DNA of 64,000 nt from Alkaliphilus sp. B6464 (GTDB lineage: Bacteria; Bacillota; Clostridia; Peptostreptococcales; Natronincolaceae): assembly GCF_018141165.1 (NCBI RefSeq), contig NZ_CP058557.1, forward strand, positions 1,426,001-1,490,000. Direction: 5' to 3'. Made by a program: the position numbers and the translations under genes. This document shows, one piece after another, positions 52,336 to 60,814 of the stretch (the first letter of the stretch is position 1; the number at the start of each line of letters is the position of its first letter). The notes under the pieces were generated by a model. That model did not search any database. It saw only the letters and a program-made list of their open reading frames with translations, and was not told the DNA's origin.

Positions 52336-53019
52336 ATGTATAGAAAATGGGCTAATAAATTAGTAGTATGTTTTTTAATGGGATTAGTTTTGATAAATGT
52401 TCTATATGTAAATGAGGAAGTCGAGGCTCTAGAAAGAAGGGGAGAAAACTTAATACGTTTCCATGTGTTGGCTAATAGTGATTCTCCAGAGGATCAGGAG
52501 CTAAAGCTTAAAGTAAGAGATAAAGTAATAGACGCAATGGCCGAAGAATTAGGGAAGTCTAAAGATGTAGATCAAACTAGAGAAATTTTAGCAGCTAATT
52601 TAGAAAAAATAGAAGAAGTTGCTAAAGCAGAGATAGAGCGAAATGGAGAAAGTTATGGTGTAAGAGCATCTTTAGGGGAGCATAAATTTCCAACTAAAAG
52701 ATATGGTAATGTGGTTTTCCCTGCAGGGGTATATGAGGCACTGCGTATAGAAATAGGTAAGGCGGAAGGGCAAAATTGGTGGTGTGTAATGTTTCCGCCA
52801 CTATGCTTTGTAGACGTAAAGCATGGGTTGACAGATGAAAAAACAAAGCAAGAATTAAAAAGTGCCTTAACGGAGGAAGAGTATTATCTAGTATATAGTA
52901 GTGTAAATGAAAAGGAGCTACCACTTCAATTAAAATCTAAAGTGTTTGAAATCTTTGAACAATCTAAAGGACAGATTAAGGTGCAAGTTAACCGTTTAGC
53001 CTCCATATTTGAAATATAA
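52336..53019 (+). CDS. spoIIR: Stage II sporulation protein R
   Basis: 227 residues from ATG 52336, 8 nt after GGGG; ATG 52330 is too near. One N-terminal membrane/signal segment, then the SpoIIR core IRFHVLANSDSPEDQELKLKVRD and NWWCVMFPPLCFVD. It is made in the forespore and activates SpoIIGA, which processes sigma-E in the mother cell. Preceded by a sigma-F-like promoter and followed by a terminator. Confidence 0.97.
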   Translation: MYRKWANKLVVCFLMGLVLINVLYVNEEVEALERRGENLIRFHVLANSDSPEDQELKLKVRDKVIDAMAEELGKSKDVDQTREILAANLEKIEEVAKAEIERNGESYGVRASLGEHKFPTKRYGNVVFPAGVYEALRIEIGKAEGQNWWCVMFPPLCFVDVKHGLTDEKTKQELKSALTEEEYYLVYSSVNEKELPLQLKSKVFEIFEQSKGQIKVQVNRLASIFEI

Positions 53020-53026
53020 AGTTTAT

Positions 53027-53067
53027 AAAAGGGCAGCTATCTAATTTACTTGAATAGCTACCCTTTT
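53027..53067 (+). terminator. Intrinsic terminator after spoIIR
   Basis: AAAAGGGCAGCTAT pairs with ATAGCTACCCTTTT (one mismatch) around a 13-nt loop. Confidence 0.85.
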
Positions 53068-53129
53068 ATTATTTGTCTATTTAACAACTATGCATTAAAA
53101 TTCTCTAAAACTTTTTTATTACATAAGAA

Positions 53130-53681
53130 TTAAAAGCTAGGTGGCGTCATAGCCCACATAGAAATACACATACTATCTCCTATATTTATATATCTATGGG
53201 GTATCGCACTATCTAGATAGATACTATCACCTTTTTCAAGTATGTAATCTCTATTTGTAGTTTTTACAAGTAATCTCCCTTCCAATACTATTCCACATTC
53301 TTCACCATCATGACTTATTAATTCTTTAGTTGAGGAATCATCTTTTTGAAGGGTTATGCAAAGAAATTCAATTTTTCTATTTAAATCGGGAGAGAGCAAT
53401 TCATATACTGCATTAGAATCTGAAATTACAAGTTTTTTTCTATTTTCTTTCTTTACTATAGGATTTATGGCAACCTTATTTTCTTCATCAAAAAAATATC
53501 CTATTGAAACATTAAGGGTTCTTGCAATTTTCCATAAAGAGGCTACGGAAGGAACAACTATATTTCTTTCAATCTGACTAATAAGTCCTGTGCTGAGCTC
53601 TGCGGCCTTTGAAAGATCTGATATACTCATATTTAAATCTTTTCTAAGTAATCTTATCTTTGATCCTATATCTATATTCAA
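53130..53681 (-). CDS. XRE-family transcriptional regulator with cupin domain
   Basis: 183 residues from TTG 53681 behind GAGGTGATATTTT. Helix-turn-helix at 7-62 (ISDLSKAAELSTGLISQIERN), cupin at about 110-180 (EECGIVLEGRL, EKGDSIYLDSAIPH). Same layout as the regulator at 3530-4078 but clearly diverged. It is divergent from a DUF819 transporter and dipeptidase, which it probably controls in response to a small ligand. Confidence 0.92.
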   Translation of the reverse strand: MNIDIGSKIRLLRKDLNMSISDLSKAAELSTGLISQIERNIVVPSVASLWKIARTLNVSIGYFFDEENKVAINPIVKKENRKKLVISDSNAVYELLSPDLNRKIEFLCITLQKDDSSTKELISHDGEECGIVLEGRLLVKTTNRDYILEKGDSIYLDSAIPHRYINIGDSMCISMWAMTPPSF

Positions 53682-53846
53682 AAAATATCACCTCTATATT
53701 TTGGTATTATTGTTATTTAATTAGTATTTTATCATAGCTAGTATAGCTTATTCAAACTATGAAATGATATTTATCTAATTTATTCAATATATTAAAAAAA
53801 TTTCAGTATACTTGAAGGAATTTAAGAAATGATGCAGAAATATATA

Positions 53847-53889
53847 AATATATAGAATATTAACTCAATAATAAAATATTCTATATATT
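53847..53889. promoter_or_regulatory. Perfect 15-bp inverted repeat upstream of the DUF819 gene
   Basis: AATATATAGAATATT (53847-53861) and AATATTCTATATATT (53875-53889) are exact inverted copies with a 13-nt spacer. A TATGAT at 53916-53921 could be the -10 box of the DUF819 gene. The repeat would suit a dimeric operator for the divergent XRE regulator. Confidence 0.55.
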
Positions 53890-53955
53890 GCAAAATATTA
53901 TTTTGTAGGAATAGTTATGATATTTTGTATACAAATATTTTAAAGGAGTGGTTAT

Positions 53956-55176
53956 ATGTTTAGCGGTACTTTAATTAGCCCAGACAGCACGTGGATATTG
54001 TGGGCTATACTCACAGGATGGGCGGCAGTTAGTATTTGGTTAGAACAAAAATACAGTTGGGCATCAAAAATAACAGGTGCTATAATTGCACTTATAGGTG
54101 CTATGATTCTTGCGAATTTAGGTGTTATCCCTACTGATTCACCTGTATATGATCAGGTTTGGGGATATGTAGTTCCTTTAGCGATTCCATTACTTCTTTT
54201 CAATGCAAATATAAAAAAGATATGGAAAGAAAGTGGACGTATACTAATCATATATCTTATAAGTTCAGTAGGAACAATGATAGGAGCATTTGTAGGCTTT
54301 CTATTATTGAAGGATGTAGTACCTTCATTATATAAGGTAGGAGCTATGATGGCAGGATCTTATATAGGTGGAGGCGTTAACTTTGTAGCTATGGCAGATG
54401 CCTTTGATGCACCAGGAGAATTAGTTTCTGCAGCTGTAGTTGCAGATAATCTACTGATGGCTTTATACTTTTTCGTACTTATTGCTATACCTTCTATGAC
54501 ATTTTTTAGAAAGCATTTTAAACATCCATATATAGATGAAATGGAGAGCCAAGTAGCAACAACTAAAGAAGGAGAAACACAAGCAGCTTCATATTGGGGA
54601 AGAAAAGAAATATCTCTAAAAGATATTGCATTTGCTATAGGTTCATCTTTTATCATTGTTGCAGTTTCAAGAGAAATAGCAGGTTTACTAGGTTCTATTA
54701 TACCTACTGGAAATTTTATAGGAAATTTATTTAATGGTCTATTAGGTAATCAGTATCTCATTATGACGACTTTAACCATGTTATTAGCAACATATGCTCA
54801 CAATTTCTTTGGTAAAATCAGTGGAGCGCAGGAAATAGGAACGTATTTAATTTACATATTCTTTGTTGTAATAGGTGTTCCAGCTTCAATACCTGTAATT
54901 TTATCAAAATCACCGTTATTGCTGGTATTCAGCGCAATAATGGTTTTAGTAAACATGGCAGTTACATTAATCTTTGCTAAGTTACTTAAATTTAATCTTG
55001 AGGAAGCTATACTTGCATCAAATGCTAACATTGGTGGACCGACCACAGCAGCAGCTATGGCTATTGCAAAAGGATGGACCGCATTAATAGTACCTATACT
55101 ACTAGTAGGAACATTAGGCTATGTAATAGGAAATTATTTCGGTATATTTATGGGTAATATATTACAAATGCTTTAA
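53956..55176 (+). CDS. DUF819 family membrane protein (YjcL-like)
   Basis: 406 residues with about 11-12 membrane helices. Signatures include VVPLAIPLLLFNANIKKIWKE, GSYIGGGVNFVAMADAF and NANIGGPTTAAAMA, matching DUF819, thought to be transporters. A membrane dipeptidase follows directly, so import or export of a peptide or amino-acid derivative is inferred. Ribosome site AAAGGAGTGGTTAT. Confidence 0.88.
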   Translation: MFSGTLISPDSTWILWAILTGWAAVSIWLEQKYSWASKITGAIIALIGAMILANLGVIPTDSPVYDQVWGYVVPLAIPLLLFNANIKKIWKESGRILIIYLISSVGTMIGAFVGFLLLKDVVPSLYKVGAMMAGSYIGGGVNFVAMADAFDAPGELVSAAVVADNLLMALYFFVLIAIPSMTFFRKHFKHPYIDEMESQVATTKEGETQAASYWGRKEISLKDIAFAIGSSFIIVAVSREIAGLLGSIIPTGNFIGNLFNGLLGNQYLIMTTLTMLLATYAHNFFGKISGAQEIGTYLIYIFFVVIGVPASIPVILSKSPLLLVFSAIMVLVNMAVTLIFAKLLKFNLEEAILASNANIGGPTTAAAMAIAKGWTALIVPILLVGTLGYVIGNYFGIFMGNILQML

Positions 55177-55186
55177 CAAAATAGCC

Positions 55187-55221
55187 AAGTAGGGAAGAAA
55201 TTTCTTTCCTACTTACTTTTT
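55187..55221 (+). terminator. Hairpin between the DUF819 and dipeptidase genes
   Basis: AAGTAGGGAAGAAA and TTTCTTTCCTACTT are adjacent inverted copies with one G-U pair, followed by ACTTTTT. It may attenuate transcription into the dipeptidase gene, whose ribosome site begins immediately after. Confidence 0.6.
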
Positions 55222-55234
55222 AGGAGATGGTAAG

Positions 55235-56209
55235 ATGATTTTTGATGGACATGCTGATATTTGGACAGATGTTGCTATAAGAAGACAAAAAGGTATTTCA
55301 GATGTCTTTAAAAAAGTTCATTTAGAAAGATTTAATAAAGGTGAAATCAATGGAGGGATCTTTGTAATTTGGGCTGATCCTCCGTATAATAATGAACCAC
55401 AAAAAAGAGTTTTTGAAATCATAGAGCATACTGCTATAGAAATAATGGAGAATCGAGATATATTTAAAATTATAAAAAAGACTAAAGATTTTGACACGGC
55501 AATAAGCAGCGGCAGAATGCCAATCATAATAGGAATTGAAGGACTTAGTGCTTTAGGATCAAATTTTAATTTGCTTAATTTATTATATATGTTTGGTGTA
55601 AGACATGCATCTCTAACATGGAATGAGGAAAATAAGTTTGCAACTGGCGTGAAAGGATCATCTAATAGGGGATTGACCGAATATGGAATCCAAGCAGTAA
55701 AAAAAATTGAAGATTTAGGTATTATACTGGATGTATCTCATTTAAATGAAAAGAGTTTTTGGGATGTTTATAGGTATTCAAATAAACCTTTTATCGCTTC
55801 CCATTCAAACTGTAGGAGTTTATGTGATGTTCCAAGAAATCTAACAGATAAGCAATTGAAGGCAATAGCAGAAAAAGGTGGATTAGTAGGAGTTAATGCT
55901 TTTAGGGAGTTTGTACATGTTGAAGAGGACAAGCAAGACATCGAGCACCTTGCAGACCATATTGACCACATGGTAGAAGTTATGGGAATTGATTGTGTTG
56001 GGTTTGGTTTTGATTTCTTTGACTATCTCGGAGACGAGACTAAAAATAGTTTTGCTGGTAGTGGAAATATAGGGGTTAAAGGGATTGAAGATACTACAAA
56101 AGCAAAAAACATTATAAGGATTATGGAAAAACGTGGATATAGTAAAGATGATATTGAAAAAATAAGTTATAAGAATTTTTATAGGATTATAAATCAAATT
56201 TTAAAATAA
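55235..56209 (+). CDS. Membrane dipeptidase (peptidase M19 family)
   Basis: 324 residues. Zinc ligands appear as DGHADIW (HxD), the bridging Glu in IIGIEGLSAL and His residues in LDVSHLNEKSFWDV and ASHSNCRSLCDVPRNL. Bacterial members cleave dipeptides, often with a D residue, in the cytoplasm. No signal peptide. Together with the upstream transporter it suggests uptake and hydrolysis of a dipeptide. Confidence 0.93.
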   Translation: MIFDGHADIWTDVAIRRQKGISDVFKKVHLERFNKGEINGGIFVIWADPPYNNEPQKRVFEIIEHTAIEIMENRDIFKIIKKTKDFDTAISSGRMPIIIGIEGLSALGSNFNLLNLLYMFGVRHASLTWNEENKFATGVKGSSNRGLTEYGIQAVKKIEDLGIILDVSHLNEKSFWDVYRYSNKPFIASHSNCRSLCDVPRNLTDKQLKAIAEKGGLVGVNAFREFVHVEEDKQDIEHLADHIDHMVEVMGIDCVGFGFDFFDYLGDETKNSFAGSGNIGVKGIEDTTKAKNIIRIMEKRGYSKDDIEKISYKNFYRIINQILK

Positions 56210-56333
56210 TTGAGGAAATTGCATATTTAACTTTTTATAAAAAATTTTATATATACTGTATATTTAAAGCGATCAACATACAATATATAGTTGTTTTAAT
56301 TTCAGACTTTGAATTATGCAATTTCCTCAATTA
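56207..56333. repeat. Element bounded by perfect 19-bp inverted repeats
   Basis: TAATTGAGGAAATTGCATA (56207-56225) and its exact inverse TATGCAATTTCCTCAATTA (56315-56333) enclose 89 AT-rich bases. The left copy contains the dipeptidase stop codon. No coding capacity or target duplication is evident. It could be a miniature inverted-repeat element or a large mRNA 3' stem. Confidence 0.6.
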
Positions 56334-56626
56334 AATAAACAAAGCATTATTTAGTTTAAAAAGTGCTAAAAGTACTAAAAGTACTTATCGCTCATATTAA
56401 TGACAAACCCACAAGTTTTTTACTCGCAGGTTTGTCATTTTTATGTTATTTCTTAAAAAATATATTATCCTGAGGATTTTGATGTTATCTTTATTAATTG
56501 TTAATAGATATATTTGCTAATGAAGTATTTTTACTAGATTTAAACATGGATATACTCATGTAAAAATGTTGAATAATAAGATGAACAAAGGTAGAATATT
56601 AATTATATAAGAAAGAAGGTGTCAAT
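56334..56626. other. Intergenic region before ddl, with terminator
   Basis: Contains three near-repeats of AAAAGTACT (56367-56386), then a hairpin ATGACAAACC (56400-56409) / GGTTTGTCAT (56429-56438) followed by TTTT, which should end transcription from the dipeptidase unit. The remaining 180 bases are AT-rich with no further feature I can name. Confidence 0.6.
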
Positions 56627-57727
56627 GTGAGAAAGATGAATGTTATGGTAATATTCGGTGGAAAATCAGGAGAACATGAGGTTTCATTAATGTCAGCTAC
56701 CTCTATACTTAGGGCAATGAATAAGGATAAATACAATATTATTACTGTTGGAATTACTAAAGAAGGTGTTTGGAAGTTATATGAAGGACCTATAGATGAG
56801 ATTCAAAGTGGAGCTTGGGAGAAAACTGCAGATGAAGGATCAGAAAATGCAGGTTTAAATACACATATGTCCTTGTTGCCAACTGAGAAAGGCAATGGAA
56901 TGATAGCTTTTGGTAATGGAAGAATTGAAAAAGTAGACGTTGTTTTTCCAGTTCTTCATGGTCCATTTGGAGAAGATGGAACAATACAGGGGTTATTTGA
57001 AATGATAAACATACCCTATGTAGGAACAGGGGTTTTAGCTTCTTCTGTAGCAATGGATAAAGCAATATCGAAAAAACTTTTACAGGTAGATAGCATTCCA
57101 CAGGCAAAGTATGGTGTAGTTATGTTTAAGGAATATAAAAAAGATAAGATGGAAGTTATATCTAAAATAGAAGCAAAATTCAAATATCCTATTTTTGTTA
57201 AGCCTGCTAATATGGGATCAAGCGTAGGTATAACAAAGGCTAATACTAGAGAAAAACTAAAGGAAGCTATTGAACTAGCAGGAGAATATGATAGGAAGAT
57301 TGTAATAGAGGAAACTATTATTGGTAAGGAGATAGAATGTTCTGTGCTAGGAAATGATGATCCTATTGCATCTCTACCAGCAGAAATAATACCATCAGCG
57401 GAGTTTTATGACTATAATGATAAATATTTTGCAGGGACTAGTAAATTTGTAATACCAGCTAACTTACCAGAGAGTATACTTAATGAGGTAAGAGATATGG
57501 CTATTAGGGTATATAAGCTTTTAGATTGCAGCGGACTATCTAGGGTAGATTTTTTTGTTGAAAGTACTACTAATCGTGTTTTACTTAACGAAGTTAATAC
57601 AATGCCAGGGTTTACAAAGATTAGCATGTATCCTAAAATGTGGGAAGCTACAGGAATTAAATACGAAGATTTAATAGATAGATTAATAGAACTAGCTATT
57701 GAACGTTTTAACGAGAGAGCTAATTAA
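56627..57727 (+). CDS. ddl: D-alanine--D-alanine ligase
   Basis: 366 residues of the ATP-grasp family, from GTG behind GAAGGTGTCAAT. GGKSGEHEVSLMSA, VLHGPFGEDGTIQGL, KPANMGSSVGI and NEVNTMPGFT are conserved Ddl motifs. It makes D-Ala-D-Ala for peptidoglycan. The ligand-specificity residues for D-Ala versus D-Lac cannot be judged safely by eye. A DUF1934 gene follows by 21 bp. Confidence 0.95.
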   Translation: MRKMNVMVIFGGKSGEHEVSLMSATSILRAMNKDKYNIITVGITKEGVWKLYEGPIDEIQSGAWEKTADEGSENAGLNTHMSLLPTEKGNGMIAFGNGRIEKVDVVFPVLHGPFGEDGTIQGLFEMINIPYVGTGVLASSVAMDKAISKKLLQVDSIPQAKYGVVMFKEYKKDKMEVISKIEAKFKYPIFVKPANMGSSVGITKANTREKLKEAIELAGEYDRKIVIEETIIGKEIECSVLGNDDPIASLPAEIIPSAEFYDYNDKYFAGTSKFVIPANLPESILNEVRDMAIRVYKLLDCSGLSRVDFFVESTTNRVLLNEVNTMPGFTKISMYPKMWEATGIKYEDLIDRLIELAIERFNERAN

Positions 57728-57748
57728 TATAAGAGAAGGATGAGTAAA

Positions 57749-58174
57749 ATGAAATCTACACGTATGATAAGGGTTATAGGGATACAACAGAATTCTGATG
57801 GTGAGGAAAGTACAATTGAACTAACTACAGAAGGTTCTTTTTATAAAAAAAATGGTAGTTACTATATTCTTTATGATGAGTCAGAAATTTCAGGAATGGA
57901 GGGATCCACAACTAGAATAAAGATAGAAAACAATAACAAAGTATCTATGAAACGTTCTGGAGCCTCTGCTGTAGATTTTATATTTGAGCAGGGAAAAAAA
58001 TATGAGAGTAATTATATGACTGCCTATGGGGACTTTACTATGAAGGTAACCACAAATGTATTAGATGTAGAAATTAGTGAAGAAACAGGAAAGGGCAAAA
58101 TAGATATAGATTATGATTTGAAAATTTTAGGAGGCGTAAGAACTTCTAATAAATTACAAATACAATTGATGTAG
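57749..58174 (+). CDS. DUF1934 family protein (YwiB-like)
   Basis: 141 residues from ATG 57749, which is 9 nt after GAAGG; ATG 57740 is too near. Sequence blocks ELTTEGSFYKKNGSYYILYDESEISGMEG and EQGKKYESNYMTAYGDF are typical of DUF1934, a lipocalin-like beta-barrel of unknown function. Probably in one transcript with ddl. Confidence 0.85.
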   Translation: MKSTRMIRVIGIQQNSDGEESTIELTTEGSFYKKNGSYYILYDESEISGMEGSTTRIKIENNNKVSMKRSGASAVDFIFEQGKKYESNYMTAYGDFTMKVTTNVLDVEISEETGKGKIDIDYDLKILGGVRTSNKLQIQLM

Positions 58175-58274
58175 TTTTGTATTTAATAAGGGTAATATAG
58201 ACGAAATATCTTTAGTATGATAAAGTGGTAATGAAAACTGAAAATTAAAAACATTTATGCGAGGGGGAAGATTT

Positions 58275-58916
58275 ATGTTATTGGTTGACAGACCTATTAG
58301 AGAGTTTGTAGATGCGGTAGAAAGCAAAGAGCCAACGCCAGGGGGTGGAAGTGTAGCTGCTTTAGCAGGAAGTCTTGGAGCTGCTCTTACAGCAATGGTT
58401 GGTAATTTAACCTTTGGTAGAAAAGCCTATGAATCCTTAGATGAAGCAACAAAGGCGACTTTAAATAATAATTTTAATGAGGTTGCTAAACTAAAAGATA
58501 GATTAAATAAACTAGTGGATAAAGATGTAGAAGCTTTTGAAGGGTTTATGCAAGCTCTAAAAATGCCAAAGGAAACAGAAGAGGAAAAGACAGCAAGGAA
58601 GAAAGCTATGGAAAGAGCAACAATAGAGGCTCTTGAAGTACCACTAACAACTGCTAATGAATGTCTGAGCATACTTAAATTGCAAAAAGTATTTGCTAAT
58701 TATGGAAATGTAAATGCAATTACAGATGTAGGTGTGGGAGCATTAATGGCTTATGCTGGAGTAGAGGGAGCTTTATTTAACGTAATTATAAACTTACAAG
58801 GCTTAAGTGATAATACTTATGTCGAAGCGAAAAAGACAGAGTGTGATAATATTTTAGCTGAAGCTAAAAAGCTTAAAGAAGAGGTACTGTCCATTACTTA
58901 TTCTAAATTAGCGTAA
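58275..58916 (+). CDS. fchA: Methenyltetrahydrofolate cyclohydrolase / formimino-THF cyclodeaminase family
   Basis: 213 residues from ATG 58275 behind GAGGGGGAAGATTT. PTPGGGSVAALAGSLGAALTAMV is the family signature. The enzyme acts on one-carbon units carried by tetrahydrofolate; in purine- and histidine-using clostridia it removes ammonia from formimino-THF. A PucR-type regulator follows, which may hint at purine metabolism, but the link is inference. Confidence 0.9.
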   Translation: MLLVDRPIREFVDAVESKEPTPGGGSVAALAGSLGAALTAMVGNLTFGRKAYESLDEATKATLNNNFNEVAKLKDRLNKLVDKDVEAFEGFMQALKMPKETEEEKTARKKAMERATIEALEVPLTTANECLSILKLQKVFANYGNVNAITDVGVGALMAYAGVEGALFNVIINLQGLSDNTYVEAKKTECDNILAEAKKLKEEVLSITYSKLA

Positions 58917-58927
58917 TGTAAATAGTA

Positions 58928-58966
58928 GAAGAAACAAGGAGATTATATAGATTTCCCTGTTTCTTT
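58928..58966 (+). terminator. Intrinsic terminator after fchA
   Basis: AAGAAACAAGG and CCCTGTTTCTT form an imperfect stem (one mismatch) followed by TTTTG. Confidence 0.7.
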
Positions 58967-59030
58967 TTTGTTTAAAATAATAAAGGATTTTTTCTAAATA
59001 TTTAGAACTGTACAAAGGGGGTGGGGAATA

Positions 59031-60698
59031 ATGAGAAGGCAGAATGGGATTACTGTTGAAGATGTTTTAAAAATGGAATGTATGGAAAAGTGCAAGCTAA
59101 TCGCAGGATTTAATGGGTTGCATAATACAGTTTCAAAGGTAAATATTATGGCAGATCCAGAAATTTTAGATTGGGTAGATCAAGGGGAATTTTTGCTAAC
59201 TACAGCCTATTCCTTTAAACTCGGAGGACTAGAAGAACAAAAATTATTTATAAAAGAATGTGCAAACAAAGGGTTAGCAGGTATAGGAATAAAGATATAT
59301 CCATATTTAGAGTCCTTTCCAATTGAAATTATTGAACTGGCCAACGGACTAAATCTTCCCATTATAGACTTACACTATGGAACTCCCTTTAGTGATATAA
59401 TGACACCTGTTTTTAAGGAAATTTTTAACAAGCAGACCTCACTGCTTCAACGATTAGAAAGAGCCCACGAGCAATTGATGGATGTAGTACTAGAAGGTGG
59501 AACTATAGGGGATATTGGAAGAGTAACCTGTGAAAATTTAAGAAATCCTCTTATAATTAAAATTGGGTTTCCAGATCAATGGTTTTTACAATTGGAGTCT
59601 ATTGATAATATTACGAAAAATATTTTATTTGAAAATGCAAAAAAATTTTATGATCCTAATTCTACAAAAAGTGGCGAAAGAAAGTTGAATGAAGGAATAG
59701 AAATAATTGAAGGGAAGCCTATACGAAGGATGGTAATGCCTATTGTTCTAAAAGACAGTATATATGGGCATATTTTCTCTTGGGCTATAAATACTCCACT
59801 AGGGGGATTTGATCTTTCTGTATTAGAAAATACATCAACCATAATTTCCTTAGAAATATTAAAGCAACTTTCCGTAAGAGATGTTGAAAATAGATATAGA
59901 TCGGAATTTTTGGAAGACCTACTTTCTATGGAGGAAAAAAGAAAGGAAAAGGCAGAGGAACGAGCTCACTTATTTAAGCTAGATATTAATGACACCTTCA
60001 TTATAGTGTTGATACATACTGATGAAAAAGAAGAAATTATGGTTGATAATTTTGATCACAGACTAGTAACTTTACATAGCGCTTTGGAAGGATTAATAGA
60101 AGGACATAGTTTAAATGGTTTTGTCGCTAGGAAAACTGACAGTATATATATGTTATTAGCTTTTCATAATAAAAAGAAAATAGATTTTACTATTAAATCA
60201 TTTAGCATCGATTTGGAAAATTTATTAAAGAAAAGATTTGAAAAGCTTAATTATAAAATAGGAATAGGAAGGGCTTATGAAGGTTTAAGAGAGGTACATA
60301 AAAGCTATATGGACTCTTTAAAGGCTATACAAGCTGGGGAAATACTAAATGAAAGATCTTTAGTATTTTTTGAAGATCTGGGTGTATATAAAATACTTTT
60401 TCAAGATCACTTGTATGACGAGCTAAATAGATTCTATAATATGACTATTAAGCCACTTGCAGCTTATGATGAAAAAAAATCGACAGAATTAGTTAAAACC
60501 CTAGAAGCTTATTTTATGTACAATGGCAATTTAAAAAGGATTTCAGAAGTGCTTTTTACCCACTACAATACTACACTTTATCGTATTGAAAGGATACAGA
60601 AAATTACAGGTCTCAACCTAGAAAACCCAGAACATAGGCTGAACTTACAAATAGGACTTAAAATTAAAAAGTTATTAGGTAATATATCTAAAATATAG
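59031..60698 (+). CDS. PucR-family transcriptional regulator
   Basis: 555 residues in three parts: N-terminal PucR domain (GITVEDVLKMECMEKCKLIAG), a GGDEF-like middle (about 300-420) and a C-terminal PucR helix-turn-helix (YNGNLKRISEVLFTHYNTTLYRIERI). Relatives sense metabolites and regulate purine or amino-acid catabolism. Target genes are not clear; the neighbour fchA is a candidate. Ribosome site GGGGGTGGGGAATA. Confidence 0.92.
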   Translation: MRRQNGITVEDVLKMECMEKCKLIAGFNGLHNTVSKVNIMADPEILDWVDQGEFLLTTAYSFKLGGLEEQKLFIKECANKGLAGIGIKIYPYLESFPIEIIELANGLNLPIIDLHYGTPFSDIMTPVFKEIFNKQTSLLQRLERAHEQLMDVVLEGGTIGDIGRVTCENLRNPLIIKIGFPDQWFLQLESIDNITKNILFENAKKFYDPNSTKSGERKLNEGIEIIEGKPIRRMVMPIVLKDSIYGHIFSWAINTPLGGFDLSVLENTSTIISLEILKQLSVRDVENRYRSEFLEDLLSMEEKRKEKAEERAHLFKLDINDTFIIVLIHTDEKEEIMVDNFDHRLVTLHSALEGLIEGHSLNGFVARKTDSIYMLLAFHNKKKIDFTIKSFSIDLENLLKKRFEKLNYKIGIGRAYEGLREVHKSYMDSLKAIQAGEILNERSLVFFEDLGVYKILFQDHLYDELNRFYNMTIKPLAAYDEKKSTELVKTLEAYFMYNGNLKRISEVLFTHYNTTLYRIERIQKITGLNLENPEHRLNLQIGLKIKKLLGNISKI

Positions 60699-60814
60699 TA
60701 TGAAAATAATAATATCTCGATAAATTTTTTGTCTAAAAATAACTAAAATTGTAAAGATATTTAAGAAATCCGCCGATATACATTAAACAACGAATAATGG
60801 GAGGGTTTGATAAT

